Assembly: GCF_018555455.1 (NCBI RefSeq)
Contig: NZ_JAFEJU010000006.1
Coordinates: forward strand, 1 to 64,000
Length of the DNA stretch: 64,000 bases
Source: Bifidobacterium colobi
Lineage (GTDB): Bacteria > Actinomycetota > Actinomycetes > Actinomycetales > Bifidobacteriaceae
Reading direction: 5' to 3'
The position numbers and the translations under genes were made by a program. Under the pieces are notes generated by a model. It saw only the letters and a program-made list of their open reading frames with translations, did not search any database and was not told the DNA's origin. Within the stretch, counting starts at the first letter, position 1, and every line of letters begins with the position of its first letter. Of this stretch, positions 9,315 to 18,803 are shown piece after piece.

Positions 9315-9429
9315 CCATGGTGTGGTGTTTTCCCGGTATTTTCCCATGGTGTGGCAAAACCTGCATGGTGTGGTGACGTGAAATGGCGGAATTACGCGAA
9401 TATGTAGGTTTTGTGTTGCCACACCGTGG
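9315..9429. repeat. Cluster of four CCAYGGTGTGG elements
   Basis: Copies lie at 9315-9325, 9344-9354, 9363-9373 (first base altered) and inverted at 9419-9429. Each is itself a loose palindrome (CCAY-N3-GTGG). The same element, with the same order of direct copies then an inverted one, recurs at 26562-26657. The cluster fills the 200-base gap between adhE and the YwiC-like gene. Confidence 0.7.
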
Positions 9430-9448
9430 AGAGTTCCTGTCTTAGGAG

Positions 9449-10366
9449 CTATAGATATGCCAGTGCATTGGCGATAATGCAGCCGAAAGCCATTACGCTG
9501 GTACAGCATTCCGTAATGCCTACGATTACGGGCTTTATCGTATGGCGCCGAGCAATCAGCGGCAAAGCCACAGCACGGGAGAACAGGATCACACCCAATA
9601 TCACCAGATACCAGCTGTGGCCTGCGGCTGCAATCCACCAAGCCAACAGAGCGATATGCCAAATCCATGATGCGGCAACATAGGAGTGCTTACCGCGTTC
9701 CCGAATCATCGTCTTGACAAACAGCACCGAACCGAACTGAGTTGCGGCAAAGCAGAGCACCAACACCAAGCCTGGGAGCGAAACCTGCGGAATATCAGGG
9801 GAGTTCGCAGCATAATGAAACGTAATCATCGCCATCACACTGGCCGCAATCACCGCAGCGGCATTAGCCCACAGCGAGCGTTCGCGTCGGAACCATGCAC
9901 CGGCGAATGCAGCCGCCGCCAACACCATATATAACGGAGCCCATATCAGCACATCGATGTGCATAATCAAGAATGGTATGCCAGCACAGACAAGAGCGGT
10001 CGTATAGCCGACCACTGGCGGCAGAAAACGTGAAGCGCCATGGGACTTCAGCCAACGTGCGGCAGTGAATTCCACGCAATAGCACAGCGCCCAACACAAG
10101 AGCACCCACCATCCGGCAGCATTCACAGCGGCATCAGGTTTGGCGGCCGACCATACCGAGCCACAGACCGCACCGGCGAGCGCAGGCGCCAATGCCATAA
10201 CCCAAGCGCCGGGCTGATCAGGAATCCAATCGCGTGCAGTGGTGCGCCGGGGCTGAGGATCGCGCGCAACGTTGCGCCGGGGCTGAGGATCGCGCGCAAC
10301 GTTGCGCCGCATACCGTTCGGTTGCGGTTGCGGTTGCTGACTGTGCGGGGAAGAATGCTCGCTCAT
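9449..10366 (-). CDS. YwiC-like integral membrane protein
   Basis: A 305-residue protein with about eight to nine hydrophobic segments. It has the YwiC-family landmarks WIPDQPGAWVMALAPALAG near the start of the membrane region and FVKTMIRERG later. Function is unknown in the family. The first 45 residues are a Pro/Gln/Arg-rich cytoplasmic extension containing the repeated unit RRNVARDPQP, encoded by a 30-base tandem repeat. The ATG at 10366 lacks a good ribosome site. Its start is 12 bases after the stop of the acetolactate decarboxylase gene, so the two are probably cotranscribed. Confidence 0.72.
   Translation of the reverse strand: MSEHSSPHSQQPQPQPNGMRRNVARDPQPRRNVARDPQPRRTTARDWIPDQPGAWVMALAPALAGAVCGSVWSAAKPDAAVNAAGWWVLLCWALCYCVEFTAARWLKSHGASRFLPPVVGYTTALVCAGIPFLIMHIDVLIWAPLYMVLAAAAFAGAWFRRERSLWANAAAVIAASVMAMITFHYAANSPDIPQVSLPGLVLVLCFAATQFGSVLFVKTMIRERGKHSYVAASWIWHIALLAWWIAAAGHSWYLVILGVILFSRAVALPLIARRHTIKPVIVGITECCTSVMAFGCIIANALAYL
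10231..10318. repeat. 30-base in-frame tandem repeat in the YwiC-like gene
   Basis: Unit 10261-10290 is repeated without change in 10291-10318. A degenerate third unit occupies 10231-10260. Each unit adds ten residues (RRNVARDPQP and variants) to the N-terminal tail, so copy number can change without a frameshift. Confidence 0.85.
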
Positions 10367-10378
10367 ATATATAAGGTA

Positions 10379-11146
10379 TCAATCCGTGCGCGTATCACCC
10401 TCGGCACTGGTGATTGCCTCAGCGATATTGTCTTGACTGAAGTCATGGTTGCGATATCCGGGGTCATCCACCGGCAGATGGGTGACCAACGTATCGAATA
10501 CCTGGCTGTATATCTCGCCGTGTCCGAGTACCGCATCAAGCACATGGCCGCCGAAGGTATGGTCATCGGAGAGGAAGTGTTCATGGAATCCTGCCACTGC
10601 GGCACCGTGGAACATCACGGGGGAGAAGTAGCCGAGCATGGTGCCGGTTACGTCGTGGCGCAGAAAAATGGCCTGTCGATCGGCCACTTCCAGCAACGTG
10701 GGGTAAGGGGCCTGCTGTTTGATGACGGCCCGGGTTTTCATGAAGCTGAAGGTGCCGTGCACTTTCACTGAGAAGAACGTGTTGGCTCTGCCGTTGGCCT
10801 CCACAATGCGATCGTTCAGCTCTTCGAGACCGATGTCGTTGCGTTCGCACTGATATTGGAAAGCAGCCCGGTGAGAATTGGCGAATGGCATGGTGAAATC
10901 ATCCGGAACCTGTTCGGCGACACCTGACTGCCCGACCTTATAGGCCACGCCATTGAGGATGATGAGTTCGCCGTCCAGCCCCTCTCCGGTGCCGATGCCG
11001 GTATCGCCATGCTTGAGCAGTTCGCCGATGGTGGTGGTGCCTTCCAGCAGGCCCGGGACCAGCAACGCCAGTGTGCCGTGCTGATAGAGCACGTTGGCAC
11101 CGTGCTCGGTGATTGGATGAATGTTCTTGGCCAGTGATTGTGTCAC
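10379..11146 (-). CDS. aldC: Alpha-acetolactate decarboxylase
   Basis: Converts 2-acetolactate to acetoin with CO2 release, diverting pyruvate-derived carbon from branched-chain amino acids or into a redox-neutral overflow product. The 255-residue product is full length and has the zinc ligands H188, H190 and H201 in GFHEHFLSDDHTFGGH, with the spacing known for the family. The FSVKVHGTFSFMKTR segment is also typical. The start is GTG at 11146. It is first in a pair with the YwiC-like gene. The upstream site at 11205-11218 shares the GTGAC-N4-GTCAC core with adhE. Confidence 0.93.
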   Translation of the reverse strand: MTQSLAKNIHPITEHGANVLYQHGTLALLVPGLLEGTTTIGELLKHGDTGIGTGEGLDGELIILNGVAYKVGQSGVAEQVPDDFTMPFANSHRAAFQYQCERNDIGLEELNDRIVEANGRANTFFSVKVHGTFSFMKTRAVIKQQAPYPTLLEVADRQAIFLRHDVTGTMLGYFSPVMFHGAAVAGFHEHFLSDDHTFGGHVLDAVLGHGEIYSQVFDTLVTHLPVDDPGYRNHDFSQDNIAEAITSAEGDTRTD

Positions 11147-11526
11147 GCTGCTTACCCTAATGCAGCGGCGCTATGCTCACAATTGCCGGTATATAAAACG
11201 GTAGGTGACTTCCGTCACGTTCTGCGCAGGCTGATGTATGTCGGCAATGAGGCCGATCGATGAGGCAACACGCCGAAATGAAGGATATGGGATTTAGTCC
11301 CGCCTCAATGGTTCAATAAACAAGTTGCCTGATTTGGGCTCGCAAATTGGAATTAAAAATAGCGAGCGCGGGCTGGGAACCACCGCAGGGTGAAGTCCAG
11401 AAACCGCGCACTGATGTCGGATGACCGCCAGAGGACGTATGTCCAAGGGAGGCCATGCGTGCCGGTGCCCTCAAGAAGCAGGTTGGTAAACAGTACAACG
11501 AATATCGCTAGAAAGGGCGGACGGCA
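11147..11526. other. 380-base divergent spacer between aldC and rpsJ
   Basis: It must carry the promoters of aldC (minus) and the S10 operon (plus). A TATAAA lies near 11192 and the GTGAC palindrome at 11205-11218. The last 170 bases are probably the S10 leader. I see no clear L4-type leader hairpin or reading frame. Confidence 0.5.
11205..11218. promoter_or_regulatory. GTGAC-N4-GTCAC palindrome upstream of aldC
   Basis: A perfect 5-4-5 inverted repeat, 58 bases upstream of the aldC start. The core equals that of the first adhE operator, which suggests a shared regulator of fermentation genes, possibly Rex. The outer TT/AA bases of a full Rex site are not conserved. Confidence 0.45.
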
Positions 11527-11835
11527 ATGGCGGGACAGAAAATCCGCATCAGGCTTAAGTCCTATGACCACGAGGTCATCGACCAATCGGCGAAGAAAAT
11601 CGTCGAAACGGTGACGAACGCGGGCGCAACTGTGGTTGGCCCCGTTCCGCTGCCGACTGAGAAGAACGTTTTTGTTGTTATTCGTTCTCCTCACAAGTAC
11701 AAGGATTCTCGCGAGCACTTCGAGATGCGCACTCACAAGCGCCTCATTGACATCGTAGACCCGACCCCCAAGGCCGTGGATTCTCTGATGCACATCGATC
11801 TGCCTGCAGACGTCAACATCGAGATCAAGCTGTAA
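11527..11835 (+). CDS. rpsJ: 30S ribosomal protein S10
   Basis: S10 is a small-subunit head protein and, as NusE, a transcription antitermination partner of NusB. The 102-residue product has normal length and the full fold ([24 protein letters not shown] to [14 protein letters not shown]). The ATG follows GAAAGGGCGGACGGCA, a modest ribosome site. It is the first gene of the S10 cluster and lies 17 bases before rplC. Confidence 0.97.
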   Translation: MAGQKIRIRLKSYDHEVIDQSAKKIVETVTNAGATVVGPVPLPTEKNVFVVIRSPHKYKDSREHFEMRTHKRLIDIVDPTPKAVDSLMHIDLPADVNIEIKL

Positions 11836-11852
11836 AGGGAGGAGGAAGCATT

Positions 11853-12494
11853 ATGTCTAATCGCAAGGCTCTGCTGGGCAAGAAGATCGGCATGTCCCAG
11901 GTGTGGGATGAGAACGGCTTCTTCGTGCCCGTTACTCTCGTCGACGTGTCCACCAACGTGGTGACCGCCGTGAAGACCGAGGAAACCGACGGCTACAAGG
12001 CTGTCCAGCTCGGCTACGGCGCCATCGACCCGACCAAGGTGACCAAGCCGCTCGCCGGCCACTTCGCCAAGGCTGGTGTCACCCCTCGTCGTCACCTCGT
12101 TGAGGTGCGTACCGACGATGCCGATCAGTTCGAGGCCGGCCAGGAGCTGACCGCCGAAGTGTTCGCTGAGGGTGCTGAAGTCGATGTTACCGGCACCACC
12201 AAGGGTAAGGGCTTCGCCGGCACCATCAAGCGTTGGGGCTTCAAGTCCTACCGCCGTTCCCACGGCTCTCACAAGAACGAGCGCCGTCCCGGTTCCGTGG
12301 GTGCATGCGCTACCCCGAGCCGTATTCTCAAGGGCAAGCGTATGGCTGGCCGCATGGGTCATGTGACCGCCACCACCCAGAACCTGACCATCGTTTCCGC
12401 TGATGTCGAGAACGGCATCCTCGCCATCAAGGGCGCCATTCCGGGCCCGAAGAACGGCATCGTTCTCGTTCGTTCGGCTGTGAAGGGAGCCTGA
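11853..12494 (+). CDS. rplC: 50S ribosomal protein L3
   Basis: L3 starts large-subunit assembly and contacts the peptidyl-transferase region. The 213 residues include [16 protein letters not shown] at the N-terminus and the conserved central loop with [31 protein letters not shown] precedes the ATG, one of the strongest ribosome sites in the window. The next gene, rplD, begins six bases after the stop. Confidence 0.97.
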   Translation: MSNRKALLGKKIGMSQVWDENGFFVPVTLVDVSTNVVTAVKTEETDGYKAVQLGYGAIDPTKVTKPLAGHFAKAGVTPRRHLVEVRTDDADQFEAGQELTAEVFAEGAEVDVTGTTKGKGFAGTIKRWGFKSYRRSHGSHKNERRPGSVGACATPSRILKGKRMAGRMGHVTATTQNLTIVSADVENGILAIKGAIPGPKNGIVLVRSAVKGA

Positions 12495-12500
12495 TAAACC

Positions 12501-13160
12501 ATGGCAAACGTTACTCTGAACGTCACCGACGCCAAGGGCCAGGCTGCAGGCACCGTTGAGGCTCCTGCTGAGATCTTCGGCGTTTCCGCTGAAGACGTGC
12601 AGGCCCACGTCCCGCTGATTCACCAGGTCGTTATCGCTCAGCTCGCTGCTGCTCGTCAAGGCACCCACGCCACCAAGACTCGTGGCATGGTTTCCGGCGG
12701 CGGCAAGAAGCCTTGGAAGCAGAAGGGCACCGGTCGTGCTCGCCAGGGCTCCATCCGCGCCCCGCAGTGGTACCACGGCGGCACCGTGTTCGGTCCGCAG
12801 CCGCGCGACTACTCTCAGCGCACCCCGAAGAAGATGAAGGCCGCCGCTCTGCGCTACGTGCTTTCTGACCGTGCCAACGCCGGCCGCGTTGCCGTTGTGG
12901 ACTTCGGTATCACCGATACCCCGTCCACCAAGGCCGCTCTCGCCGCTCTGACCCCGGTCACTTCGGACAAGTTCACCACGGTCGTCTTCACTCGCGACAA
13001 CGTCAACGAGTGGCTCTCCGTGCGTAACATCCCGACCGTTCACCCGATTTTCGTCGATCAGCTCAACACGTACGATGTGGTTACCGCTCAGTACGTGGTC
13101 TTCACCAAGGAAGCTTTCGAGGCTTTCGTGGCTGCCAAGACCGAGCCGAAGGAGGCCTGA
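12501..13160 (+). CDS. rplD: 50S ribosomal protein L4
   Basis: L4 lines the exit tunnel with L22 and in many bacteria represses its own operon. The 219 residues contain the basic tunnel loop ([27 protein letters not shown]) and the family C-terminal half. An Ala-rich junction near 30-45 and the short PKEA tail are unremarkable. It lies between rplC and rplW with gaps of only five to six bases. Confidence 0.97.
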   Translation: MANVTLNVTDAKGQAAGTVEAPAEIFGVSAEDVQAHVPLIHQVVIAQLAAARQGTHATKTRGMVSGGGKKPWKQKGTGRARQGSIRAPQWYHGGTVFGPQPRDYSQRTPKKMKAAALRYVLSDRANAGRVAVVDFGITDTPSTKAALAALTPVTSDKFTTVVFTRDNVNEWLSVRNIPTVHPIFVDQLNTYDVVTAQYVVFTKEAFEAFVAAKTEPKEA

Positions 13161-13165
13161 TTTAG

Positions 13166-13462
13166 ATGGTCGCTATTCACAAGCCCGCACACGACGTGAT
13201 CCTGAAGCCCGTCGTCTCCGAGAAGAGCTACGCCGCTTCCGACCGTGGCCAGTACACCTTCGTGGTGGCCAAGGATGCGAACAAGGTTCAGATCAAGCAG
13301 GCAATTGAAGAGATCTTCAAGGTCAAGGTGACGAACGTCAACACCCTCAACCGCGCTGGTAAGAAGCAGCGCACCCGCACTGGTTTCGGCCAGCGTGCTT
13401 CCCAGAAGCGCGCTATCGTGACCGTTGCCGAGGGCCAGACGATCGACATCTTTGGCAACTGA
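13166..13462 (+). CDS. rplW: 50S ribosomal protein L23
   Basis: L23 sits at the tunnel exit and docks trigger factor and SRP. The 98-residue product shows [13 protein letters not shown] at the start, the [23 protein letters not shown] core and the extended [19 protein letters not shown] arm. The start is five bases after the rplD stop. A 36-base gap follows, with AAAGGAAG for rplB. Confidence 0.97.
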   Translation: MVAIHKPAHDVILKPVVSEKSYAASDRGQYTFVVAKDANKVQIKQAIEEIFKVKVTNVNTLNRAGKKQRTRTGFGQRASQKRAIVTVAEGQTIDIFGN

Positions 13463-13498
13463 AGGCTAGCCGAGAAAAGTTAAAGGAAGAACTATATT

Positions 13499-14329
13499 AT
13501 GGCTATCCGCGTTTACAAGCCGACGACTGCAGGCCGCCGCAACGCGTCCGTCTCGGATTTCTCCGATCTGACGCGCTCCACGCCTGAGAAGTCGCTGGTT
13601 CGCAAGAAGTCCAAGACCGGCGGTCGTAACTCTTACGGCCGTATCACCTCCCGCCATCGCGGCGGCGGTCACAAGCGCCAGTACCGTCTCATCGACTTCA
13701 AGCGTTGGGACAAGGACGGCGTGCCCGCCAAGGTTGCTGAGATCGAATACGATCCGAACCGTTCCGCTCGTATCGCCCTCCTGCACTTCGCAGATGGCGA
13801 GAAGCGTTACATCATCGCACCGAAGGGCATCAAGCAGGGCGACGTCATCGAGACCGGTGCTCAGGCTGATATCAAGCCGGGCAACAACCTGCCGCTGGCC
13901 AACATCCCGACCGGTACCGTGGTCCACGCCATCGAGCTGAAGCCGCTGGGCGGCGCCAAGATCGCTCGTTCCGCTGGTACCTCCGTCCAGCTCGTTGCTA
14001 AGGATGGCGCTTACGCTCAGCTGCGTATGCCGTCCGGCGAAATCCGCAACGTCGATGCTCGCTGCCGCGCAACCGTCGGCGAGGTCGGCAATGAGGATCA
14101 CGCCAACATCCAGCTCGGCAAGGCTGGCCGCGCCCGCTGGATCGGCCACCGTCCGATCACCCGTGGTGAGTCCATGAACCCGGTCGACCACCCGCACGGC
14201 GGTCGTACCCGCGGTGGCAAGCCGCCGGTTTCCCCGTGGGGCAAGGGCGAGGTTCGTACTCGTCGTCCGAAGAAGGCTTCGAACAAGATGATTGTTCGTC
14301 GTCGTCCGTCTGGCAAGAACCGCAAGTAA
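13499..14329 (+). CDS. rplB: 50S ribosomal protein L2
   Basis: L2 is needed for subunit association and peptidyl-transferase activity. The 276-residue product has the RNA-binding fold and the conserved C-terminal signature [21 protein letters not shown], including the histidine in [10 protein letters not shown] essential to activity in studied homologues. Length is normal. It is followed by rpsS after 15 bases. Confidence 0.98.
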   Translation: MAIRVYKPTTAGRRNASVSDFSDLTRSTPEKSLVRKKSKTGGRNSYGRITSRHRGGGHKRQYRLIDFKRWDKDGVPAKVAEIEYDPNRSARIALLHFADGEKRYIIAPKGIKQGDVIETGAQADIKPGNNLPLANIPTGTVVHAIELKPLGGAKIARSAGTSVQLVAKDGAYAQLRMPSGEIRNVDARCRATVGEVGNEDHANIQLGKAGRARWIGHRPITRGESMNPVDHPHGGRTRGGKPPVSPWGKGEVRTRRPKKASNKMIVRRRPSGKNRK

Positions 14330-14344
14330 GGGAGTATCGAGAAG

Positions 14345-14623
14345 ATGACTCGTAGCATCAAGAAGGGCCCCTTCGTCGACGCCCACTTGCAGAAGAAAGT
14401 CGACGAGCAGAACGAGAAGGGCACCAAGAACGTCATTAAGACTTGGTCTCGTCGTTCGATGATCACCCCTGATTTCATCGGACACACCTTCGCCGTTCAC
14501 GATGGTCGCAAGCATGTCCCGGTGTTCGTCACCGAAGCCATGGTTGGTCACAAGCTGGGTGAGTTCGCCCCCACGAAGACCTTCAAGGGTCACGTGAAGG
14601 ACGACAAGAAGGCCCGCCGCTAA
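14345..14623 (+). CDS. rpsS: 30S ribosomal protein S19
   Basis: S19 forms a head complex with S13 that contacts the A-site tRNA. The 92-residue protein opens with [19 protein letters not shown] and carries [22 protein letters not shown] and [16 protein letters not shown], all diagnostic. It is in the S10 cluster between rplB and rplV. Confidence 0.98.
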   Translation: MTRSIKKGPFVDAHLQKKVDEQNEKGTKNVIKTWSRRSMITPDFIGHTFAVHDGRKHVPVFVTEAMVGHKLGEFAPTKTFKGHVKDDKKARR

Positions 14624-14640
14624 AGGATAAGGAATAGAAC

Positions 14641-15000
14641 ATGGAAGCTAAAGCAATCGCTCGTCACGTCCGCGTGACGCCGCGCAAGGCTCGCCGCATG
14701 GTCGACCTCATCCGCGGCAAGAAGGCGACCGAAGCCATCACCATTTTGAAGTTCGCCCCCCAGTCTGCAGCCCTGCCGGTTCGCAAGACCCTGGAGAGCG
14801 CCATCGCCAACGCTCGCGTTCTGGCCGACAAGGCCGGCGAGCCGTTCCGCGAGAACGACCTGGTCATCAAGGAGACCTACGTTGATGAAGGTGTGACCCT
14901 CAAGCGCTTCCGCGCTCGTGCACAGGGCCGCGCTGCTCGTATCAACAAGCGCACCTCCCACATCACGGTCGTCGTGGCTAACAAGGAAGGAGCCCGCTAA
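14641..15000 (+). CDS. rplV: 50S ribosomal protein L22
   Basis: L22 lines the exit tunnel, and its beta-hairpin is a site of macrolide-resistance mutations. The 119 residues contain [20 protein letters not shown] at the start and the hairpin region [28 protein letters not shown]. The loop looks wild-type. The stop is two bases before the rpsC ATG. Confidence 0.97.
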   Translation: MEAKAIARHVRVTPRKARRMVDLIRGKKATEAITILKFAPQSAALPVRKTLESAIANARVLADKAGEPFRENDLVIKETYVDEGVTLKRFRARAQGRAARINKRTSHITVVVANKEGAR

Positions 15001-15002
15001 AG

Positions 15003-15803
15003 ATGGGTCAGAAGATCAATCCGTTTGGCTACCGTCTGGGCATCACTGAGAACCACCGCTCCAAGTGGTTCTCCGACTCCAACAAGGCCGGCGAGCGCTA
15101 CCGCGACTTCGTCCTGGAAGATGATCAGATCCGCAAGGAGATGAACAAGGACCTCGAGCGCGCTGGCGTGAGCAAGATCGTGATCGAGCGCACTCGCGAC
15201 CGCGTCCGCGTGGACATTCACACCGCCCGTCCGGGCATCGTGATTGGCCGTCGTGGCGCTGAGGCCGAGAAGGTTCGTGCCAAGCTCGAGAAGCTGACTG
15301 GCAAGCAGGTCCAGCTCAACATCTTCGAAGTCAAGAACGCCGCGCTGGATGCCCAGCTCGTCGCTCAGGGCATCGCAGAGCAGCTGACCAACCGCGTCAC
15401 CTTCCGCCGCGCTATGCGCAAGGCTCAGCAGGATGCCATGCACGCAGGTGCCAAGGGTATCCGTATCAAGCTCTCCGGCCGCCTCGGTGGCGCCGAAATG
15501 AGCCGTTCTGAGTTCTACCGCGAGGGCCGCGTTCCGCTGCAGACCCTCCGCGCCCTCATCGATTACGGCTTCTTTGAAGCTCGTACCACCTACGGCCGCA
15601 TCGGCGTCAAGGTGTGGATCTACAAGGGCGACATGACCGAATCCGAGTTCGAAGAGCAGCAGGCTCAGCAGAACAACCGCCCGGGCCGTCGCGGCGATCG
15701 CCGTCCGCGCCGTGGCAACCGTTCTGCCGCCCAGCAGCAGTCCGCAGCCAAGGCTGAGGCTCCTGCAGCCGAGGCCGCTCCTGCAGCAGAAACGAAGGAG
15801 TGA
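15003..15803 (+). CDS. rpsC: 30S ribosomal protein S3
   Basis: S3 forms the mRNA entry channel with S4 and S5. The 266 residues hold the KH domain (about 40-110, with [20 protein letters not shown]) and the C-terminal S3 domain ending at about 210 ([15 protein letters not shown]). The remaining 50 residues are an Arg/Gln then Ala/Glu-rich tail ending PAAETKE, longer than in E. coli (about 233) but common in actinobacteria. Confidence 0.97.
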   Translation: MGQKINPFGYRLGITENHRSKWFSDSNKAGERYRDFVLEDDQIRKEMNKDLERAGVSKIVIERTRDRVRVDIHTARPGIVIGRRGAEAEKVRAKLEKLTGKQVQLNIFEVKNAALDAQLVAQGIAEQLTNRVTFRRAMRKAQQDAMHAGAKGIRIKLSGRLGGAEMSRSEFYREGRVPLQTLRALIDYGFFEARTTYGRIGVKVWIYKGDMTESEFEEQQAQQNNRPGRRGDRRPRRGNRSAAQQQSAAKAEAPAAEAAPAAETKE

Positions 15804-15809
15804 GCAAGA

Positions 15810-16229
15810 ATGCTTATCCCCAAGAGGACTAAGTACCGCAAGCAGCACCGCCCCGTGCGTTCTGGCATGTCCAAGGGCGGCAACGAGATCAACTTCGGTG
15901 ATTTCGGTATCCAGGCTCTTGCCCCGGCTTACGTGACCAACCGCCAGATCGAAGCCGCACGTATCGCCATGACCCGCTACATCAAGCGTGGTGGCCGCGT
16001 GTGGATCACGATCTTCCCGGATCGTCCGCTGACCAAGCACGCTCTCGGTGCTCGAATGGGTTCCGGTAAGGGTGCTCCGGAGTTCTGGATCGCCAACATT
16101 CGCCCTGGTCGCGTGATGTTCGAGATCGGTGGCGTGTCTGAGGACGTCGCCAAGGAAGCTCTGCGTCGCGCTATCGACAAGCTCCCGATGAAGTGCCGCA
16201 TTATCGCACGTGAAGGTGGTGACATCTGA
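15810..16229 (+). CDS. rplP: 50S ribosomal protein L16
   Basis: L16 organises the A-site elbow region of the large subunit. The 139-residue product begins [15 protein letters not shown] and shows [24 protein letters not shown], all standard. Its TGA overlaps the ATG of rpmC by one base (16229), so the two are translationally coupled. Confidence 0.97.
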   Translation: MLIPKRTKYRKQHRPVRSGMSKGGNEINFGDFGIQALAPAYVTNRQIEAARIAMTRYIKRGGRVWITIFPDRPLTKHALGARMGSGKGAPEFWIANIRPGRVMFEIGGVSEDVAKEALRRAIDKLPMKCRIIAREGGDI

Positions 16230-16480
16230 TGGCAAACGGTACCGCTGAATACTCCATCAAGAATCTGAACGAGAAGACCAACGCGGAAATCGAAGGCTTC
16301 CTCAAGAAGTCCAAGGAAGAGCTGTTCAACCTGCGCTTCCAGCACGCGACCGGTCAGCTCGACAACACCGCCCGTCTCAAGGCTGTCAAGCGTGACATTG
16401 CTCGCATGTACACTGTGCTTCGTGAGCGTGAGCTTGGCATCAGCCAGGAGCCGGCCGCTACCGAATCCAAGGAGAAGTGA
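16229..16480 (+). CDS. rpmC: 50S ribosomal protein L29
   Basis: L29 borders the tunnel exit beside L23. The 83-residue protein has the two-helix core ([32 protein letters not shown] and [18 protein letters not shown]) and a short Glu/Ala tail. It overlaps rplP by one base, and rpsQ starts two bases after its stop. Confidence 0.95.
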   Translation: MANGTAEYSIKNLNEKTNAEIEGFLKKSKEELFNLRFQHATGQLDNTARLKAVKRDIARMYTVLRERELGISQEPAATESKEK

Positions 16481-16482
16481 TT

Positions 16483-16743
16483 ATGGCTGAAGAGCGTAAC
16501 TTCCGTAAGGTTCGCCGCGGCTACGTCGTGTCCGACAAGATGGACAAGACGATTACCGTCGAGCTCGAGCAGCGTTCGACCCACCCGCTGTACGGCAAGG
16601 TCGTTCGTTCCACCAGCAAGGTCAAGGCCCATGATGAACACAACGAAGCCCACATTGGCGACCTCGTGAGTATTATGGAGACTCGGCCTCTGAGCAAGAC
16701 CAAGCGCTGGCGTCTCGAAAGCATTATCGAGCGCGCCAAGTAA
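16483..16743 (+). CDS. rpsQ: 30S ribosomal protein S17
   Basis: S17 is a primary 16S rRNA-binding OB-fold protein. The 86-residue product from ATG 16483 has [21 protein letters not shown] and [19 protein letters not shown]. The two extra codons of the longer frame (GTG at 16477) overlap the rpmC stop and are rejected. It ends the S10 part of the cluster; a large hairpin follows before rplN. Confidence 0.96.
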   Translation: MAEERNFRKVRRGYVVSDKMDKTITVELEQRSTHPLYGKVVRSTSKVKAHDEHNEAHIGDLVSIMETRPLSKTKRWRLESIIERAK

Positions 16744-16765
16744 GTAAAGTTCGGCAAGGCTCGCC

Positions 16766-16807
16766 ATTTACCGGGGCACCTCGGGAAACCTAGGTGCCCC
16801 GGTAAAT
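16766..16807 (+). other. Perfect 16-base-pair hairpin between rpsQ and rplN
   Basis: ATTTACCGGGGCACCT (16766-16781) and its exact complement (16792-16807) flank a 10-base loop. No T-run follows, so it is not a standard terminator. It divides the S10 and spc parts of the cluster in a 94-base gap and could be a processing site, an attenuator or a barrier to 3'-5' decay. Confidence 0.85.
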
Positions 16808-16837
16808 GGGGAGAACCAGCTCGGCTAAGGAGAATCA

Positions 16838-17206
16838 ATGATTCAGCAGGAAACGCGGCTTCATGTCGCCGACAACACGGGTGCGAAGGAAATCCTCGCC
16901 ATCCGAGTGCTCGGCGGATCGAAGCGACGCTATGCCGGCATCGGCGACGTGATCGTCGCCTCCGTCAAGGACGCCATCCCTGGCGGGTCGGTCAAGAAGG
17001 GCGATGTGGTGAAGGCTGTCGTCGTCCGTACTGTCAAGGAATCTCGTCGTGCAGACGGTTCCTACATCAAGTTCGACGAGAACGCCGCCGTCATTCTCGG
17101 CTCCGGCCGCGAACCGAAGGGCACTCGTATCTTCGGACCGGTTGGTCGTGAACTGCGTGAGCACAAGTTCATGAAGATCGTGTCCCTCGCCCCGGAGGTG
17201 ATCTGA
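16838..17206 (+). CDS. rplN: 50S ribosomal protein L14
   Basis: L14 is at the subunit interface, contacting 16S helix 14, and is the docking site of RsfS. The 122-residue product is canonical from [20 protein letters not shown] through [20 protein letters not shown]. It is the first gene after the hairpin at 16766-16807, equivalent to the start of the spc operon. rplX begins one base after its stop. Confidence 0.98.
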   Translation: MIQQETRLHVADNTGAKEILAIRVLGGSKRRYAGIGDVIVASVKDAIPGGSVKKGDVVKAVVVRTVKESRRADGSYIKFDENAAVILGSGREPKGTRIFGPVGRELREHKFMKIVSLAPEVI

Positions 17207-17207
17207 C

Positions 17208-17543
17208 ATGGTAGCCAAGATCAAGAGCGGCGATCTGGTCAAGGTCATCCGCGGCAAGGACCGTGGTAAGGAAGGCACCGTCAAGCAGGTGCTGTCCAAC
17301 GACCGCCTGATTGTCGAAGGCGTTCAGATCGTCAAGAAGCACGTGCGTGCCACCCAGCAGGGCCAGCAGGCCGGCATCGTGGCTACCGAGGCTCCGATCC
17401 ATCGCTCCAACGTGATGGTCATCGACCCGGAAACCAAGAAGCCTACCCGCGTGGGTGTCACCATCAAGGAAGAAGCGCGTGACGGCAAGGTCAAGACCGT
17501 GCGTGTGCGCGTTGCCAAGAAGTCCGGAAAGGAGCTGGCATGA
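17208..17543 (+). CDS. rplX: 50S ribosomal protein L24
   Basis: L24 is an assembly initiator with a KOW motif, here [25 protein letters not shown]. At 111 residues it is of normal length. Its last codons overlap rplE by four bases (ATGA at 17540-17543), indicating coupled translation. Confidence 0.96.
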   Translation: MVAKIKSGDLVKVIRGKDRGKEGTVKQVLSNDRLIVEGVQIVKKHVRATQQGQQAGIVATEAPIHRSNVMVIDPETKKPTRVGVTIKEEARDGKVKTVRVRVAKKSGKELA

Positions 17544-18112
17544 CCGATACCACTATCGAAGCGCCGGCCACCCCGCGCTTGAAGGTCAAGTACAACGAGC
17601 AGATCATCCCTGAGCTCGAGAAGGAGTTCAAGTACTCCAACCCGATGCAGGTCGCTCGCGTCCAGAAGGTCGTCGTCTCCATGGGTGTGGGTGCCGCTGC
17701 TCGCGACTCCAAGCTCATCGAAGGCGCCGTCAAGGACCTCACCCTGATCACCGGCCAGAAGCCGAAGATCACCAAGGCCAAGAAGTCCGTCGCACAGTTC
17801 CACCTGCGCGAAGGCCAGGCCATCGGCGCATACGTCACCCTGCGCGGCGACCGTATGTGGGAGTTCCTGGATCGTCTGCTGACCCTGGCTCTGCCTCGTA
17901 TCCGCGACTTCCGCGGCATCAACGGCCACCAGTTCGATGGCCAGGGCAACTACAACTTTGGTCTCACCGAGCAGTCCATGTTCCACGAGATCGATCCGGA
18001 TTCGATCGATCATGTGCGCGGTATGGACATCACCGTGGTGACCTCCACCAAGGACGACAAGGAAGCCTACGCCCTGCTGAAGCAGCTCGGCTTCCCCTTC
18101 AAGGAGAACTGA
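17540..18112 (+). CDS. rplE: 50S ribosomal protein L5
   Basis: L5 binds 5S rRNA and bridges to the small-subunit head. The 190 residues contain [46 protein letters not shown] and the C-terminal [18 protein letters not shown] 12-residue N-terminal extension is typical of actinobacteria. It is coupled to rplX by an ATGA overlap, and rpsZ starts two bases after its stop. Confidence 0.97.
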   Translation: MTDTTIEAPATPRLKVKYNEQIIPELEKEFKYSNPMQVARVQKVVVSMGVGAAARDSKLIEGAVKDLTLITGQKPKITKAKKSVAQFHLREGQAIGAYVTLRGDRMWEFLDRLLTLALPRIRDFRGINGHQFDGQGNYNFGLTEQSMFHEIDPDSIDHVRGMDITVVTSTKDDKEAYALLKQLGFPFKEN

Positions 18113-18113
18113 T

Positions 18114-18299
18114 ATGGCAAAAACCGCTCTTAAGAACAAGGCGGCCGGCAAGCCGAAGTTCAAGGTCCGCGCTTACACGCGCTGCCAGGTCTGCGGTCGT
18201 CCCCACTCCGTCTACCGCAAGTTCGGCCTGTGCCGCATCTGCCTTCGTGAGAAGGCCCACCGCGGCGAGCTGCCCGGAGTTACGAAGTCCAGTTGGTAA
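18114..18299 (+). CDS. rpsZ: 30S ribosomal protein S14, zinc-binding type
   Basis: The 61-residue short form has two CxxC zinc pairs (CQVCGRP and CRICLR), as opposed to the longer zinc-free paralogue. S14 is in the head next to S3 and S10. A 9-base-pair hairpin (18326-18347) lies in the gap before rpsH. Confidence 0.96.
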   Translation: MAKTALKNKAAGKPKFKVRAYTRCQVCGRPHSVYRKFGLCRICLREKAHRGELPGVTKSSW

Positions 18300-18325
18300 A
18301 CATCGACGCTGAAGGTCCGCGGCCC

Positions 18326-18347
18326 GTTCCGCCCATCAGGGCGGAAC
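18326..18347 (+). other. Hairpin between rpsZ and rpsH
   Basis: GTTCCGCCC, loop ATCA, GGGCGGAAC: nine perfect pairs with a tetraloop and no T-run. It could be a processing or weak attenuating element. Confidence 0.6.
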
Positions 18348-18387
18348 AGCGGCGGAAACCACGGCGAGAAAGGGCATGAAGCCCAAA

Positions 18388-18786
18388 ATGACAATGACAG
18401 ATCCGATCGCAGACATGCTGACGCGTCTGCGTAACGCGAGCGCGGCTAAGCACGAAACCGTGGATATGCCGTACTCGAAGTTCAAGGCGAATATCGCCGA
18501 GATCCTGAAGCGTGAAGGCTACATCCAGGACTTCACCGCTAAGGAAGCCAAGGTCGGCCAGACTCTTGAGGTCACCCTCAAGTACGGTCCGAACGGTGAG
18601 CGTTCCATTCAGGGCATCAAGCGCATCTCCAAGCCGGGCCTTCGTCGTTACGCGAAGTCCGACTCCCTGCCGATGCCGCTCGGTGGCCTGGGTATCGCCA
18701 TCATCTCGACTTCCTCGGGACTGCTGACTCAGAAGGAATGCCTCGACCGAGGCATTGGCGGCGAGATTGTCGCCTTCGTGTGGTGA
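18388..18786 (+). CDS. rpsH: 30S ribosomal protein S8
   Basis: S8 is a primary binder of 16S helix 21 and represses the spc operon in E. coli. From ATG 18388 the product is 132 residues, starting [18 protein letters not shown], the usual family start. An ATG at 18376 would add four residues but lies one base after the GAAAGGG ribosome site, too close to use it; the 13-base spacing to 18388 is workable. The C-terminus [22 protein letters not shown] is canonical. Confidence 0.94.
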   Translation: MTMTDPIADMLTRLRNASAAKHETVDMPYSKFKANIAEILKREGYIQDFTAKEAKVGQTLEVTLKYGPNGERSIQGIKRISKPGLRRYAKSDSLPMPLGGLGIAIISTSSGLLTQKECLDRGIGGEIVAFVW

Positions 18787-18803
18787 GAAAGGAGAGCTGA
18801 AAC

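Noticed and set aside
6439..9366. A 975-residue open frame on the minus strand across adhE
   Set aside because: It is antisense to a clear adhE with normal codon pattern. In GC-rich genes the opposite strand stays open; the translation is a Gly/Val/Leu/His mix with no family.
16766..16807. Rho-independent terminator inside the ribosomal cluster
   Set aside because: No T-run follows and rplN continues 30 bases on; it is listed as a hairpin only.
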